DNA of 64,000 nt from Streptomyces sp. QL37 (GCF_002941025.1 NZ_PTJS01000001.1:5275472-5339471), one strand, 5' to 3'. Shown: positions 41,628-50,799, numbered from the stretch's first letter. Numbers and translations: made by a program. The notes: a model not told the origin generated them from the sequence alone.

Positions 41628-42806
41628 CTACGCGTGGCCGCCGACGGTCACCTCTCCCATCGTGAGCTCCGGGGTGCCCTCCAGCACCTCACCGAGCCGT
41701 TCCACCTGCTCCTCCAGCTCCCGGGTCCGCCCGGCGTCCAGCGGGCTCAAGGACTCCACGGTGACCGCGATCCGCTTCCCCGAGCGGCGCTGGTGCCACA
41801 CCCCGGCGACCGTGCCGTCCACCAGCAGCACCGGGAAGTTCCCCGCCTGGCCGCCGGCCAGCGCGCGGTCGTACGCCGCGCCGGGGAAGAGCCGCTCACG
41901 GGGCCGGGCGGCGACGGCGAACGCGTCGAAGTAGGGCAGCAGCCGCACACCACGCGGCGCCGCCGACGGGAACCGGGTGTCGCCCGCCGCCACCCAGGCC
42001 GCGCCGGAGCCCTCGAACACCACCTCCTCGATCGCCCCGGCCCCGGCCAGGTCCTCGAAGAGCCGCCCGGCCCAGCCGCGCGGCGCCGCGAGCCACTGGG
42101 CGAAGTGGGCCGGCGTGGCGGGACCGTAGGCCCGGAGATAGCGCCGGACGAGGGCGCCCGTCGCCTCCTGGGCGTCCATCGGGGTGGTCCCGGGGTTGGT
42201 GTACGCCGCCTTCCGGCCCCGGTTGGGCGCGTAGCACAGGGCACCCCGGTGGCCCGCAAGATGCAGCACCTGGCGCCAGCGCGGCCACATGCCCTGGAAC
42301 GCGGGCATCACCAGGTCGCCCGCCCAGGGGCCGGTGCGGGCGATCACCTCGTCGGAGAGCTCGTCGATGGTGAGCTCGGCACCCGTCAGGGCGTCGGCCA
42401 CCGCGGTCACGACCGCCTCGACCTGACCGGGAGTCATCCGGGCGTCCTTCGCGAACGGGCTGCCGCCCGCCGGTACGGCCGACAGGGCTCCCGTCCACAT
42501 CGGCAGCTCCTCGGCGGGCAGCAGATGCACGGTGCCGCGCGGGCCGAACGTCTTGACCAGGCTCCGGTCGGTCCACAGAGCCGTGCGCACATCTGTGCGC
42601 GTCGTCCCCGGTGCGCGGAGGCCGACCGAGTGTTCGGCGGCCGACAACACCTGCGCGTGCGCCCCGAGCATCGCGGCGACGGCACCGGTGACGTCATGGG
42701 CGGGACGGCCGGCCGGCGACGGGCTCCCATGGAGGAACTGCCGGTCCAGGCGCCGGGCGTTCGCCTGGGGCCAGCTCACGGTCGTCGTGCGGGCTCGTGT
42801 CGTCAT
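41628..42806 (-). CDS. AlkZ-like winged-helix DNA glycosylase family protein
   Basis: A 392-residue protein of the winged-helix (HTH_42/AlkZ-like) family. Marks include AAMLGAHAQVLSAAEHSVGL near residue 45-65, RTALWTDRSLVKTFGPRGTVHLL (about 75-97), and FAQWLAA..GWAGRLFEDLAGAG-type wings around 235-260. In AlkZ proteins a Gln-x-Gln or AQ motif excises bulky or crosslinked bases; here the equivalent is HAQV. Actinobacterial members may repair DNA or resist a genotoxic metabolite. A large palindrome 17 bases upstream of the start suggests a dedicated repressor. Confidence 0.82.
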   Translation of the reverse strand: MTTRARTTTVSWPQANARRLDRQFLHGSPSPAGRPAHDVTGAVAAMLGAHAQVLSAAEHSVGLRAPGTTRTDVRTALWTDRSLVKTFGPRGTVHLLPAEELPMWTGALSAVPAGGSPFAKDARMTPGQVEAVVTAVADALTGAELTIDELSDEVIARTGPWAGDLVMPAFQGMWPRWRQVLHLAGHRGALCYAPNRGRKAAYTNPGTTPMDAQEATGALVRRYLRAYGPATPAHFAQWLAAPRGWAGRLFEDLAGAGAIEEVVFEGSGAAWVAAGDTRFPSAAPRGVRLLPYFDAFAVAARPRERLFPGAAYDRALAGGQAGNFPVLLVDGTVAGVWHQRRSGKRIAVTVESLSPLDAGRTRELEEQVERLGEVLEGTPELTMGEVTVGGHA

Positions 42807-42822
42807 GGGCCGAATGTAGGGC

Positions 42823-42851
42823 CCCTACAGGACAGAAACTGTCCTGTAGGG
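42823..42851. promoter_or_regulatory. 13-bp-arm palindrome upstream of AlkZ-like gene
   Basis: Arms around AAA: CCCTACAGGACAG and its complement CTGTCCTGTAGGG. It is placed 17-45 bases before the start codon at 42806, overlapping the likely core promoter of that leftward gene. No known family of binding sites is recognised. Confidence 0.65.
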
Positions 42852-42934
42852 CCTGTTCCGCGCTCCGGTGAGCCCTCTGAAGTCGTGCCCGCAGCGCAGT
42901 CCGACGAATTCGGAGAGTGATTATTTCGTGCCGT

Positions 42935-43022
42935 GGCACGCAGCAGCACTTACGAAGGGTTATGGTGGAAACCCCCCCTCGGGCCGGTCCGTAACCCCCC
43001 CCACGGACCGGCCCGTTTTTTT
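42935..43022 (+). ncRNA. 6C-type small RNA
   Basis: The region carries two runs of at least six C (GAAACCCCCCCTC and GTAACCCCCCCCAC). The second is in the loop of a strong stem ending in a seven-T run, the hallmark of the actinobacterial 6C RNA family (two C-rich loops plus terminator). A TTATTT at about 42923 could be the -10, giving a transcript of roughly 88 nt, near the known size in mycobacteria. The 5' end is estimated, not seen. 6C RNA is an antisense-type regulator binding G-rich targets through its C loops. Confidence 0.7.
42980..43022 (+). terminator. Intrinsic terminator with poly-T tail
   Basis: Stem CGGGCCGGTCCGT (42980-42992) with complement (43003-43015) and T7 after it. U-tracts are rare in Streptomyces, which supports an independent small RNA here. 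Confidence 0.9.
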
Positions 43023-43116
43023 GTGCCCGGACCGTGTGCCGGATGTGCGGGGCCCGCGGCGGCTCATGGCCGCGTCCCGGCGACGTACGGGAATCCGACG
43101 ACGCGGAGCCCGCGTC

Positions 43117-44154
43117 TCAGCCCCGGTTGGCCCAGATGTTGGTGCTCGCGGTGTCCACGGCGAAGGTGTCGATCTCCTTCAGCTCGGCGGCGGTCAGCGC
43201 CGGGGCGGCGAGCGCGGCCACGTTCTCCTCCAGCTGCTTCACGCTCGACGCGCCGATCAGGGCCGACGTCATACGGCTGTCACGCAGGACCCAGTTGAGC
43301 GCCAGCTGCGCGAGGGACTGCCCACGGCCCTGCGCGATGCCGTTCAGCCCGCGCAGCCGGCGCACCATCTCCTCGGACAACAGGTCCGGGTCCAGGGACT
43401 TGCCCTGGCTGGCGCGCGAACCCTCGGGGATGCCCGCGAGGTACTTGCCGGTGAGCAGTCCCTGGGCGAGCGGCGCGAAGGAGATGCAGCCCATGCCGGC
43501 CGTCTCCAGGGTGTCGAGCAGCCCGTCGGCCTCCACCCACCGGTTCACCATCGAGTAGGACGGCTGGTGGATCAGGGCGGGCACACCCATCTCCTTGAGA
43601 ATCCGCGCCGCCTCGGCGGTCTGGACCGCGTTGTAGGAGGACACGCCCGCGTAGAGCGCCTTGCCCCGGCTCACGGCGGAGGCGAGCGCGCCCATCGTCT
43701 CCTCGAGCGGGGTGGAGGGGTCGAAGCGGTGGGAGTAGAAGATGTCGACGTGGTCGAGGCCCATTCGCTGGAGGGAGGCGTCCAGCGAGGACAGCAGGTA
43801 CTTGCGGGACCCCCACTCCCCGTACGGACCCGGGTGCATCCGGTAGCCCGCCTTGGTGGAGATCACGAGCTCGTCCCGGTACGGGGCGAAGTCCTGCCGG
43901 AAGAGCTTGCCGAAGTTCAGCTCGGCGGAGCCGGGCGGCGGGCCGTAGTTGTTGGCCAGGTCGAAGTGGGTCACCCCGAGGTCGAAGGCGCGGCGCAGGA
44001 TCGCCCGCTGGGATCCGAGGCTCCGGTCGTCGCCGAAGTTGTGCCAGAGGCCGAGCGAGACGGCCGGCAGCTTGAGCCCGCTGCGGCCGGTGCGGCGGTA
44101 CTCCATCGAGTCGTAGCGCGACGCGTCGGCGAGGTAGGTAAGGGAATCAGTCAC
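43117..44154 (-). CDS. Aldo/keto reductase (YghZ-like)
   Basis: A 345-residue NADPH-dependent aldo/keto reductase. Catalytic tetrad residues can be seen in FDLANNYGPPPGSAE (Asp, Tyr), VISTKAGYRMHPG (Lys) and YSHRFDPSTPLEETM (His). The motif LPAVSLGLWHNFGD resembles L-glyceraldehyde-3-phosphate reductase YghZ. The cofactor loop is near ALIGASSVKQLEEN. Start GTG at 44154. Divergent from the prenyltransferase gene. Confidence 0.88.
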   Translation of the reverse strand: MTDSLTYLADASRYDSMEYRRTGRSGLKLPAVSLGLWHNFGDDRSLGSQRAILRRAFDLGVTHFDLANNYGPPPGSAELNFGKLFRQDFAPYRDELVISTKAGYRMHPGPYGEWGSRKYLLSSLDASLQRMGLDHVDIFYSHRFDPSTPLEETMGALASAVSRGKALYAGVSSYNAVQTAEAARILKEMGVPALIHQPSYSMVNRWVEADGLLDTLETAGMGCISFAPLAQGLLTGKYLAGIPEGSRASQGKSLDPDLLSEEMVRRLRGLNGIAQGRGQSLAQLALNWVLRDSRMTSALIGASSVKQLEENVAALAAPALTAAELKEIDTFAVDTASTNIWANRG

Positions 44155-44384
44155 GTTTCACTCTAAGGCCGACCGGCGCACGGGGCCTTATCACGGAGTT
44201 GTGACAGGCCGGGTTGGGCCCCTGTGCCCCCGCCGCAGTAATGTGGCGGCTTCGGGACATGCCGATCCGCGGCGCGGAAGCGCGGTGCGCGGACCGCACG
44301 GCGATCCCCCGGGGGGCGGCCCCGGACCCCCCGCGAGGGGGAGGACGGGCCTGGGGCCCGTACGGAACCGAGAGGGTGAACTCA

Positions 44385-45146
44385 GTGAACTTGCGCGACC
44401 TGGTGTACGGGCTCTACGCACGCCGGGTGGAAGGCCGCCTGGATCACGACCAGGTGCCCAAGCACATCGGAGTCATCCTCGACGGCAACCGGCGGTGGGC
44501 GAAGGCGTCCGGCGGCTCGGCCGTGGAGGGACACCAGGCCGGGGCGGACAAGATCTCGGAGCTGCTCGGATGGTGCAGCGAGACGGATGTCGAGGTCGTC
44601 ACCCTCTGGCTGCTGTCCACGGACAATTTCGACCGGCCGGAGGCGGAGCTCATCCCGCTGCTCGGCATCATCGAGAACACCGTGCGCCAGCTGGCCTCGG
44701 ACGGGCGGTGGCGCGTCCACCACGTCGGCACGCTCGACCTGCTGCCCGCCAGGACCCAGACCGTCCTCAAGGAGGCGGAGGAGGCCACGGCGGGCGTCGA
44801 CGGGATAATCGTGAACGTCGCCGTCGGCTACGGCGGGCGGCAGGAGATCGCGGACGCGGTCCGCTCCCTGCTCCTGGAGCACTCCTCCCGGGGCACGACC
44901 TTCGAGGAGCTCGCCGAGGTCGTCTCCACGGACCTGATCTCCGAGCACCTCTACACCCGTGGACAGCCCGACCCGGACCTCGTGATCCGTACGAGCGGGG
45001 AGCAGCGGCTGTCGGGCTTCATGCTCTGGCAGAGCGCCCATTCGGAGTACTACTTCTGCGAGGTCTTCTGGCCGGCCTTCCGCAAGGTCGACTTCCTGCG
45101 CGCCCTGCGCGACTACGCGGCGCGGCACCGGCGCTACGGGGCCTGA
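44385..45146 (+). CDS. cis-Prenyltransferase (isoprenyl diphosphate synthase)
   Basis: A 253-residue Z-type isoprenyl diphosphate synthase of the UppS family. Signature HIGVILDGNRRWAKASG (catalytic Asp in DGNRRW) is near residue 30; LWLLSTDNFDRP, RPDPDL-type RGQPDPDLVIRTSGEQRLSG and the SEYYFCEVFWPAF block follow. It makes polyprenyl diphosphate for cell-wall lipid carriers, or a shorter product. GTG 44385 is chosen: GAGAGG lies eight bases upstream; GTG 44376 is in frame. A degenerate GGGCCC site at 44214 lacks proper spacing to a -10 box. Confidence 0.92.
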   Translation: MNLRDLVYGLYARRVEGRLDHDQVPKHIGVILDGNRRWAKASGGSAVEGHQAGADKISELLGWCSETDVEVVTLWLLSTDNFDRPEAELIPLLGIIENTVRQLASDGRWRVHHVGTLDLLPARTQTVLKEAEEATAGVDGIIVNVAVGYGGRQEIADAVRSLLLEHSSRGTTFEELAEVVSTDLISEHLYTRGQPDPDLVIRTSGEQRLSGFMLWQSAHSEYYFCEVFWPAFRKVDFLRALRDYAARHRRYGA

Positions 45147-45479
45147 GAGGCGCCGCGCCCGGCCGGCCGGCCGAGGGGCGGAACAGGCACCCCGGGACGA
45201 CCTTGTCGCAGGCGGGGGCATGGCTTCGCGTGTTCGAGGGAATACAGCTCTCAGGTCGACGTCCGGTCAGCAACCAGGCGGACGTCACAGCCAAGTGAGC
45301 GGCCCGCCCGCTCGCCCGGGAGGCCCTTTGCACACGAAGGACCGCACACCGTGCGGCCGACGCGGAGGGCCGGTGTTCGGCCCGCGCACGGGGTCCGAAC
45401 CCGGTCCGTCCTCTCCCTTCGGGAAGTTCCGCGACCTGCGTCGCACTCCCCGACCTCGTCCGAGGGGGTACGTCCTTCC
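45147..45479. other. Intergenic region before PhoH-like gene
   Basis: About 330 bases with no gene or strong hairpin that I can support. GAGGGGG at 45462 is the possible ribosome-binding site for the next gene. Confidence 0.4.
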
Positions 45480-46802
45480 GTGGTGACCAGCACCAAGCGC
45501 CGCATGCCCGACAGGCGCACATACGTTCTCGACACCAGCGTCCTGCTGGCCGACCCCAAAGCCATGACCCGGTTCGACGAGCACGAAGTGGTGCTGCCGA
45601 TCGTCGTGGTCACGGAGCTGGAGGCCAAGAGGCACCACCCCGAGCTCGGATACTTCGCCAGGCAGGCCCTGCGCCTGCTGGACGACTTCCGCGTCCGGTA
45701 CGGCCGGCTGGACGCCCCGATCCCGCTCGGAGATCTCGGCGGGTCGCTCCGTGTCGAACTCAACCATTCCGACCCCGGCGTCCTTCCGGCCGGCTACCGG
45801 TTGGGGGACAACGACTCACGGATTCTCGCGGTCGCACGCAATCTGCAGGCCGAGGGGTATGACGTCACGGTCGTCTCCAAGGACCTGCCGCTTCGGATCA
45901 AGGCGTCCTCGGTCGGTCTCCTCGCCGAGGAGTACCGCGCCGAACTCGCCGTCACCGACTCCGGCTGGACCGGGATGGCGGAGCTCACCCTCGCGGCTGA
46001 GCAGGTCGACCTGCTGTTCGGCGAGGAGAGCCTCTACATCCCCGAGGCGGCCGAATACCCCGTGCACACGGGGCTGGTCCTCCAGTCCGAGCGCGGCAAG
46101 GCCCTCGGCAGGGTCACGGCCGAGGGCAACGTCCGTCTCGTACGCGGCGACCGGGAGGCCTTCGGGATCCACGGCCGCAGCGCCGAGCAGCGCATCGCCC
46201 TCGATCTGCTCCTCGACCAGGACGTCGGCATCGTGTCCATGGGCGGCCGGGCGGGCACGGGCAAGTCGGCCCTCGCGCTCTGCGCGGGCCTGGAGGCCGT
46301 GCTGGAGCGCCGTCAGCACCAGAAGGTGATGGTCTTCCGGCCGTTGTACGCGGTCGGCGGGCAGGAGCTCGGCTATCTCCCCGGCAGCGAGGCCGAGAAG
46401 ATGAGCCCCTGGGCGCAGGCCGTCTTCGACACGCTGTCGGCGGTCGCCGGGCGCGAGGTCATCGAAGAGGTGCTGGGGCGCGGGATGCTGGAGATCCTGC
46501 CGCTCACCCATATCCGCGGCCGTTCGCTCCACGACGCGTTCGTGATCGTGGACGAGGCGCAGTCGCTGGAGCGGAACGTCCTGCTGACCGTGTTGTCCCG
46601 TATCGGGGCCAATTCGCGGGTGGTGCTCACGCACGACGTGGCGCAGCGGGACAACCTCAGGGTCGGCCGGTACGACGGAGTCGTCGCCGTGGTCGAGAAG
46701 CTGAAGGGGCATCCGCTCTTCGCGCATGTCACGCTCACCCGCTCCGAGCGTTCACCGATCGCCGCTCTGGTGACCGAAATGCTGGAGGACGGCCACATCT
46801 GA
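45480..46802 (+). CDS. PhoH-family ATPase with PIN domain
   Basis: A 440-residue protein: N-terminal PIN nuclease domain ([20 protein letters not shown], acidic [13 protein letters not shown]) and C-terminal PhoH ATPase with Walker [17 protein letters not shown] (about residue 258-273) and Walker [17 protein letters not shown]-PhoH proteins (PhoH2 type) are sequence-specific RNA unwinding/ribonuclease proteins. GTG 45480 and 45483 are both possible; the N-terminus before ATG 45504 is uncertain. A hairpin terminator follows the stop. Confidence 0.92.
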   Translation: MVTSTKRRMPDRRTYVLDTSVLLADPKAMTRFDEHEVVLPIVVVTELEAKRHHPELGYFARQALRLLDDFRVRYGRLDAPIPLGDLGGSLRVELNHSDPGVLPAGYRLGDNDSRILAVARNLQAEGYDVTVVSKDLPLRIKASSVGLLAEEYRAELAVTDSGWTGMAELTLAAEQVDLLFGEESLYIPEAAEYPVHTGLVLQSERGKALGRVTAEGNVRLVRGDREAFGIHGRSAEQRIALDLLLDQDVGIVSMGGRAGTGKSALALCAGLEAVLERRQHQKVMVFRPLYAVGGQELGYLPGSEAEKMSPWAQAVFDTLSAVAGREVIEEVLGRGMLEILPLTHIRGRSLHDAFVIVDEAQSLERNVLLTVLSRIGANSRVVLTHDVAQRDNLRVGRYDGVVAVVEKLKGHPLFAHVTLTRSERSPIAALVTEMLEDGHI

Positions 46803-46821
46803 CACGTAACACCCCATAGGT

Positions 46822-46856
46822 GCCGCCCGGCGAGCCAAGGAGCTTAGCCGGGCGGC
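46822..46856 (+). terminator. Hairpin terminator after PhoH-like gene
   Basis: Arms GCCGCCCGGC and GCCGGGCGGC with a 15-base loop, 20 bases after the stop. Confidence 0.75.
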
Positions 46857-47191
46857 ATTGTGCTGCGCCGTCATTTCCGAAAAAGTCGTGCGCCAAACGG
46901 GGTGTGACCTTTCACACGCAACACAGAATTGCAACGTGCCGTGTCCGTCCGGCAGAGTCTTGCTTCCGTCAGGCCCCGCATACGGCACTTGGGCACCTCC
47001 AGAGGCGCTCCGCACCACACAACTCAACAATCGCCGTCCGTATGCCGCCCGCGAGCACCACGCGGCGCTTCCGCAAGGGAGTCGCCCACCGGGCCCGTGC
47101 CTCCCGTGACCCAAGCAGTAGGGAGGCCAGTGTCAGGGGCACGATTGCGCCCGCGAGGTCACCTAAGCGGGCGATGCTGGAAGGACACCGT
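46857..47191 (+). other. Long upstream region of transglycosylase gene
   Basis: About 335 bases without a gene. A 16-bp dyad GTGTGACCTTTCACAC is at 46902-46917 (4-base centre), and the following leader of up to 250 bases could hold regulatory RNA. I looked for the c-di-AMP (ydaO) consensus known at Streptomyces cell-wall hydrolases and could not see it. Confidence 0.45.
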
Positions 47192-47896
47192 GTGAGCCGG
47201 ATCTCGGTCCGGGGGTTCGCCGTGGCATCCGCCACCGCCGTAACCACCGTAGGCGCCGTCGTAGGCGTTGCGTCGGGCAGCACTCCCGCTGCTGACGACA
47301 ACAACTTCGAGGCGGCCGCAGCCGACACCACGCTGCTCGCAGACATCCCCGCGGGCCAGCAGGCCCAGGTTCAGACCGCTTCGCTGACGCAGCAGGCCGA
47401 CGCCCAGGCCTCCGCGGCCGACGCGGCGGCCAAGAAGTCGGCCGAGGAGACGGCCCGCATCCAGGCCGCCAAGGACGCCAAGTCGAAGAAGCAGGCGGCC
47501 GAGGACAAGCTGGAGGCGGAGCGCGAGGCCAAGAAGAAGGAGGCCGAGCGTGCGAGCCGTTCCTCCGTGCGCGACGCCACCTCCTTCTCCGCGCAGAGCT
47601 CCTACAGCGTGGCCGAAGTGCAGGCGATGGCCCGCCAGATGGTCCCCGCGGACCAGTTCCAGTGCTTCAGCAACATCGTGAACCACGAGTCGACCTGGAA
47701 CTATCGGGCGAGCAACCCCTCCTCGGGTGCGTACGGCCTCGTGCAGGCGCTGCCCGGCTCCAAGATGTCGTCCGCCGGTGCCGACTGGCAGACCAACCCG
47801 GCCACCCAGATCAAGTGGGGCCTCAGCTACATGGACGGCCGCTACGGCAGCCCGTGCGGCGCCTGGTCCTTCTGGCAGGCCAACAACTGGTACTAG
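47192..47896 (+). CDS. Secreted lytic transglycosylase (SLT-like)
   Basis: A 234-residue secreted protein: signal peptide (about 1-37, VTTVGAVVGVASGS), a coiled coil rich in Ala, Lys and Glu (about 60-125), and a C-terminal lysozyme-like SLT domain with FSNIVNHESTWN (catalytic Glu) and SSGAYGLVQALPGSKM. It would cleave glycan strands of peptidoglycan during growth or germination. GTG 47192 is preferred: GGAAGG lies seven bases upstream; in-frame ATG 47174 is an alternative. Confidence 0.9.
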   Translation: MSRISVRGFAVASATAVTTVGAVVGVASGSTPAADDNNFEAAAADTTLLADIPAGQQAQVQTASLTQQADAQASAADAAAKKSAEETARIQAAKDAKSKKQAAEDKLEAEREAKKKEAERASRSSVRDATSFSAQSSYSVAEVQAMARQMVPADQFQCFSNIVNHESTWNYRASNPSSGAYGLVQALPGSKMSSAGADWQTNPATQIKWGLSYMDGRYGSPCGAWSFWQANNWY

Positions 47897-47930
47897 GAGC
47901 CCCGTAAGGTTCCGCGCTCAACCACGAGAC

Positions 47931-47957
47931 GCCCCGCACCGTCCTACGGTGCGGGGC
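47931..47957 (+). terminator. Hairpin terminator after transglycosylase gene
   Basis: Arms GCCCCGCACCG (47931-47941) and complement (47947-47957) with a 5-base loop, followed by TTCT. Confidence 0.8.
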
Positions 47958-48028
47958 TTCTCGCGTGTACGGTCGATCCGGACAGCTCCGGGGGCGTGCG
48001 GGGAGCGGACGGGGGAAAGGGAAAATCC

Positions 48029-49441
48029 ATGTCGAAACTTCCGGGGTGGCTCGGCCGGGTGGGTGCCGAACTCACCGAGATCGGGGCGCGCCTGGAAGAA
48101 CGCCGCGCCGAGGAGCAGCGCCGGGCCGAAGCGGACGCCGTGAGCGGCTCGTCGTCGACGCTCTCCACGGTCGTCGCCGATCAGGTGCCCGCCCCGCCCT
48201 CCTACGCCCCCTCCGTCGCCGCCAAGCCCGACCCGGTGGCCGCGATCCCCTGGGGGATGCGCGTGGCGGCCGAGGCGGGCTGGCGGCTGCTGGTCCTGGC
48301 CGGCACCCTCTGGGTGCTCATGCGGATCATCAGCGCGGTCCAGCTGGTCGTCCTCGCCTTCGTCGCCGCCCTGCTGGTGACCGCGATGCTCCAGCCGACC
48401 GTCGTACGGCTGAGACGGCTCGGGCTGCCGCGCGGTCTGGCCACCGCGGTCACGGCGGTGCTCGGCTTCGTCGTCATGGGGCTGGTCGGCTGGTTCGTCG
48501 TCTGGCAGGTGATGGACAATCTGGACACCCTGTCGGACCGCGTCCGTGACGGCATCGACGAGCTGAAGCGCTGGCTCCTGGACAGCCCCTTCCATGTCAC
48601 CGAGTCGCAGATCAACGACATCGCGAAGAACCTCAGCGACACCATCGGCACCAACACGGAGGAGATCACCTCCGCCGGGCTCCAGGGCGTCACCGTGATG
48701 GTGGAGGTCCTCACCGGGCTGCTGCTGGCGATGTTCTCGACCCTCTTCCTGCTCTACGACGGGAAGCGCATCTGGCAGTGGGTGCTCAAGCTGGTGCCCT
48801 CCCAGGCACGGCCGGGCGTCGCCGGCGCCGGACCGCGCGCCTGGCGGACGCTGACCGCCTATGTGCGGGGCACGGTGATCGTGGCCCTGATCGACGCGAT
48901 CTTCATCGGGCTCGGGATCTACTTCCTCGATGTGCCGATGGCGGTCCCGCTCGCCGTCTTCATCTTCCTCTTCGCCTTCATCCCGCTGGTCGGCGCCGTG
49001 GTCTCCGGCGCCCTCGCCGTGGTCGTCGCGCTCGTCACCCAGGGCGTGTTCACCGCGCTGATGGTGCTGATCGTGGTACTCGCCGTGCAGCAGATCGAGG
49101 GCCACATCCTGCAGCCCTTCATCCTCGGCCGCGCCGTACGCGTCCACCCGCTGGCCGTCGTGCTGTCGGTCGCGGCGGGCGGCATGGTCGCCGGTATCGG
49201 CGGTGCGGTCGTCGCCGTACCCCTGGTCGCCGTCACCAACACGGTGGTCGGCTATCTGCGCTCGTACGGGCAGGACCCCGCCGTGCTCCACGGGTCAGGG
49301 CCGCACGGCGCCACGGCGCTCTCGGCCCTGCCGCCGACGGAACCACCCTCCGCCCGGCCCGCGGACGCGCCGGCCCCTGTCGCCGCGGACGACCGCGCCG
49401 ACGAGCCAGGGGCCGGCCCGCCGGACGACCAGAAGCGTTGA
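48029..49441 (+). CDS. AI-2E family transporter
   Basis: A 470-residue membrane protein of the AI-2E/TqsA-like (UPF0118) family with about eight helices. LVVLAFVAALLVTAMLQPTV and VVAFIFLFAFIPLVGAVVSG-type segments (FIFLFAFIPLVGAVVSG, about 312-328) and HILQPFILGRAVRVHPLAVV are the family's conserved regions. The N-terminal 70 residues are charged and the C-terminal 50 are Pro/Ala/Asp-rich, both cytoplasmic. Substrates in actinobacteria are unknown. The ATG 48029 has GGGGGAAAGG upstream. Confidence 0.88.
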   Translation: MSKLPGWLGRVGAELTEIGARLEERRAEEQRRAEADAVSGSSSTLSTVVADQVPAPPSYAPSVAAKPDPVAAIPWGMRVAAEAGWRLLVLAGTLWVLMRIISAVQLVVLAFVAALLVTAMLQPTVVRLRRLGLPRGLATAVTAVLGFVVMGLVGWFVVWQVMDNLDTLSDRVRDGIDELKRWLLDSPFHVTESQINDIAKNLSDTIGTNTEEITSAGLQGVTVMVEVLTGLLLAMFSTLFLLYDGKRIWQWVLKLVPSQARPGVAGAGPRAWRTLTAYVRGTVIVALIDAIFIGLGIYFLDVPMAVPLAVFIFLFAFIPLVGAVVSGALAVVVALVTQGVFTALMVLIVVLAVQQIEGHILQPFILGRAVRVHPLAVVLSVAAGGMVAGIGGAVVAVPLVAVTNTVVGYLRSYGQDPAVLHGSGPHGATALSALPPTEPPSARPADAPAPVAADDRADEPGAGPPDDQKR

Positions 49442-49513
49442 CCTCCACGTCCACCGGGCGCGCGCCTCGGCTCCGGCCGCGTGTCCCGGCTTCCGCCGCC
49501 GGGCGCACATGAA

Positions 49514-49555
49514 AGAAGGGCCCCAGGGACGGTCGGTCGTCCTCGGGGCCCTTCT
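49514..49555. terminator. Bidirectional hairpin between transporter and ahpD
   Basis: Arms AGAAGGGCCCC and GGGGCCCTTCT (49514-49524, 49545-49555) between convergent stops. The single GGGCCC here is part of the stem. Confidence 0.75.
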
Positions 49556-49567
49556 CGTTCATGGGTA

Positions 49568-50101
49568 CTACTCGGCGAGCACGGCCTCGGCTTCGAGGGT
49601 CACGCCGACCGCCTGGATCACCGATGCGATCTTGACGGCTTCCTGAATGGTCTCACGGTCGACGCCGGCCTTGCGCAGCACCTGCTCGTGGGAGTCCAGG
49701 CACTGGCCGCAGCCGTTGATCGCGGAGACGGCGAGCGACCACAGCTCGAAGTCGACCTTCTCCACGCCCGGCTTGCCGATGACGTTCATCCGCAGGCCCG
49801 CACGGAGGTTTCCGTACTCGGGGTCCGACAGCAGGTGCCGGGTGCGGTAGAAGACGTTGTTCATCGCCATGATGGCGGCGGCCGACTTCGCCGCGGTGTA
49901 CGCCTCGGCGGAGAGGTTGGCCTTGGCCTCCGGCTCCAGCTCGCGCAGCACCTTCGGCGAGCGCGAGGCGATCGCGCAGGCCAGGACGGTGCCCCACAGC
50001 TGCTGCTGCGGGAGCTCGCTGTTGCCGATGACCGAGCCGAGGTTCAGCTTCAGGTCCTTGGCGAAGTCCGGTATGGCGGACTTCAGTTCATCGAGTGCCA
50101 T
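49568..50101 (-). CDS. ahpD: Alkyl hydroperoxide reductase AhpD
   Basis: A 177-residue AhpD-family thiol protein. The catalytic pair is [14 protein letters not shown] (CxxC then His, about residue 131-138), as in AhpD where it reduces the AhpC disulphide with help from lipoyl carrier. The helical [20 protein letters not shown] and [10 protein letters not shown] stretches fit the all-helical fold. It follows ahpC by 11 bases in the same operon. Confidence 0.93.
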   Translation of the reverse strand: MALDELKSAIPDFAKDLKLNLGSVIGNSELPQQQLWGTVLACAIASRSPKVLRELEPEAKANLSAEAYTAAKSAAAIMAMNNVFYRTRHLLSDPEYGNLRAGLRMNVIGKPGVEKVDFELWSLAVSAINGCGQCLDSHEQVLRKAGVDRETIQEAVKIASVIQAVGVTLEAEAVLAE

Positions 50102-50112
50102 GTCGTATCAGC

Positions 50113-50667
50113 TCACTCGCCCGAGAGGAGCGCGACCGGGTCGAGGGTGTTCTCGCCCTTGGTCCAGTTGCAGGGGCAGAGCTCGTCGGTCTGCAGGGCG
50201 TCGAGGACCCGCAGGACCTCCTTGGGGTTACGGCCCACGGAACCGGCGGTCACCATCGTGAACTGGATCTCGTTGTTCTGGTCGACGATGAAGACGGCGC
50301 GCTGCGCGAAGCCGTCCTCGCCCTCGATGCCGAGGTCACGCATGAGCTCGTGCTTCGAGTCGGCCAGCATCGGGAAGGGCAGGTCGGTCAGGTCCGGGTG
50401 GTCCTTGCGCCAGGCGTGGTGCACGAACTCGGAGTCACCGGAGAAGCCGAGGATCTGCGCGTCACGGTCGGCGAACTCGTCGTTCAGCTTGCCGAAGGCG
50501 GCGATCTCGGTGGGGCACACGAAGGTGAAGTCCTTCGGCCACGCGAAGACGATCTTCCACTGACCCTCGTAGGTCTTGTGGTTGATCTGCTCGAACTCCT
50601 TGCCGCTCTCCAGCGACACACAAGCGGTCAGGTCGAACTCGGGGAACTTGTCACCGACAGTGAGCAC
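50113..50667 (-). CDS. ahpC: Alkyl hydroperoxide reductase AhpC (peroxiredoxin)
   Basis: A 184-residue 2-Cys peroxiredoxin. Peroxidatic Cys lies in DFTFVCPTEIAAFG (about residue 47-60) and the resolving Cys in ELCPCNWTKG near the C-terminus. It reduces hydroperoxides and is recycled by AhpD. GTG 50667 is chosen as start because AAGGAG is five bases upstream; GTG 50673 overlaps that signal. Divergent from oxyR, which should control it. Confidence 0.94.
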   Translation of the reverse strand: MLTVGDKFPEFDLTACVSLESGKEFEQINHKTYEGQWKIVFAWPKDFTFVCPTEIAAFGKLNDEFADRDAQILGFSGDSEFVHHAWRKDHPDLTDLPFPMLADSKHELMRDLGIEGEDGFAQRAVFIVDQNNEIQFTMVTAGSVGRNPKEVLRVLDALQTDELCPCNWTKGENTLDPVALLSGE

Positions 50668-50673
50668 GCGCAC

Positions 50674-50799
50674 TCCTTGCTGCGTAGGAAATCCCCTTTT
50701 GAGGGCGTTCCTGGGGGTTGGACAGTCCCCACCTTGGCACAGAGTGCATTGATCACGGAAATAGCTACACTCGGTCGGGATGATCGGAGGTGCCTATCA
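50674..50799. promoter_or_regulatory. Divergent ahpC/oxyR promoter region
   Basis: A 126-base intergenic stretch between divergent starts. It contains an ATAGCTA core and a GATCAATGCACT-like stretch near 50745-50770 that may be OxyR contacts, and TACACT (about 50765) as a possible oxyR -10. Sites are suggested by similarity and position only. Confidence 0.5.

Noticed and set aside
44214..44244. TTGGGCCCCTGTGCCC upstream of the prenyltransferase gene
   Set aside because: The second box is imperfect and no TANNNT box lies at the 28-29 nt spacing seen at the six promoters.
46902..46917. Crp-type site before the transglycosylase gene
   Set aside because: The dyad has a 4-base centre rather than the N6 spacing of the usual TGTGA-N6-TCACA site, so I report it only as a dyad.
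46918..47191. c-di-AMP (ydaO) riboswitch in the transglycosylase leader
   Set aside because: The conserved core elements could not be recognised by eye.
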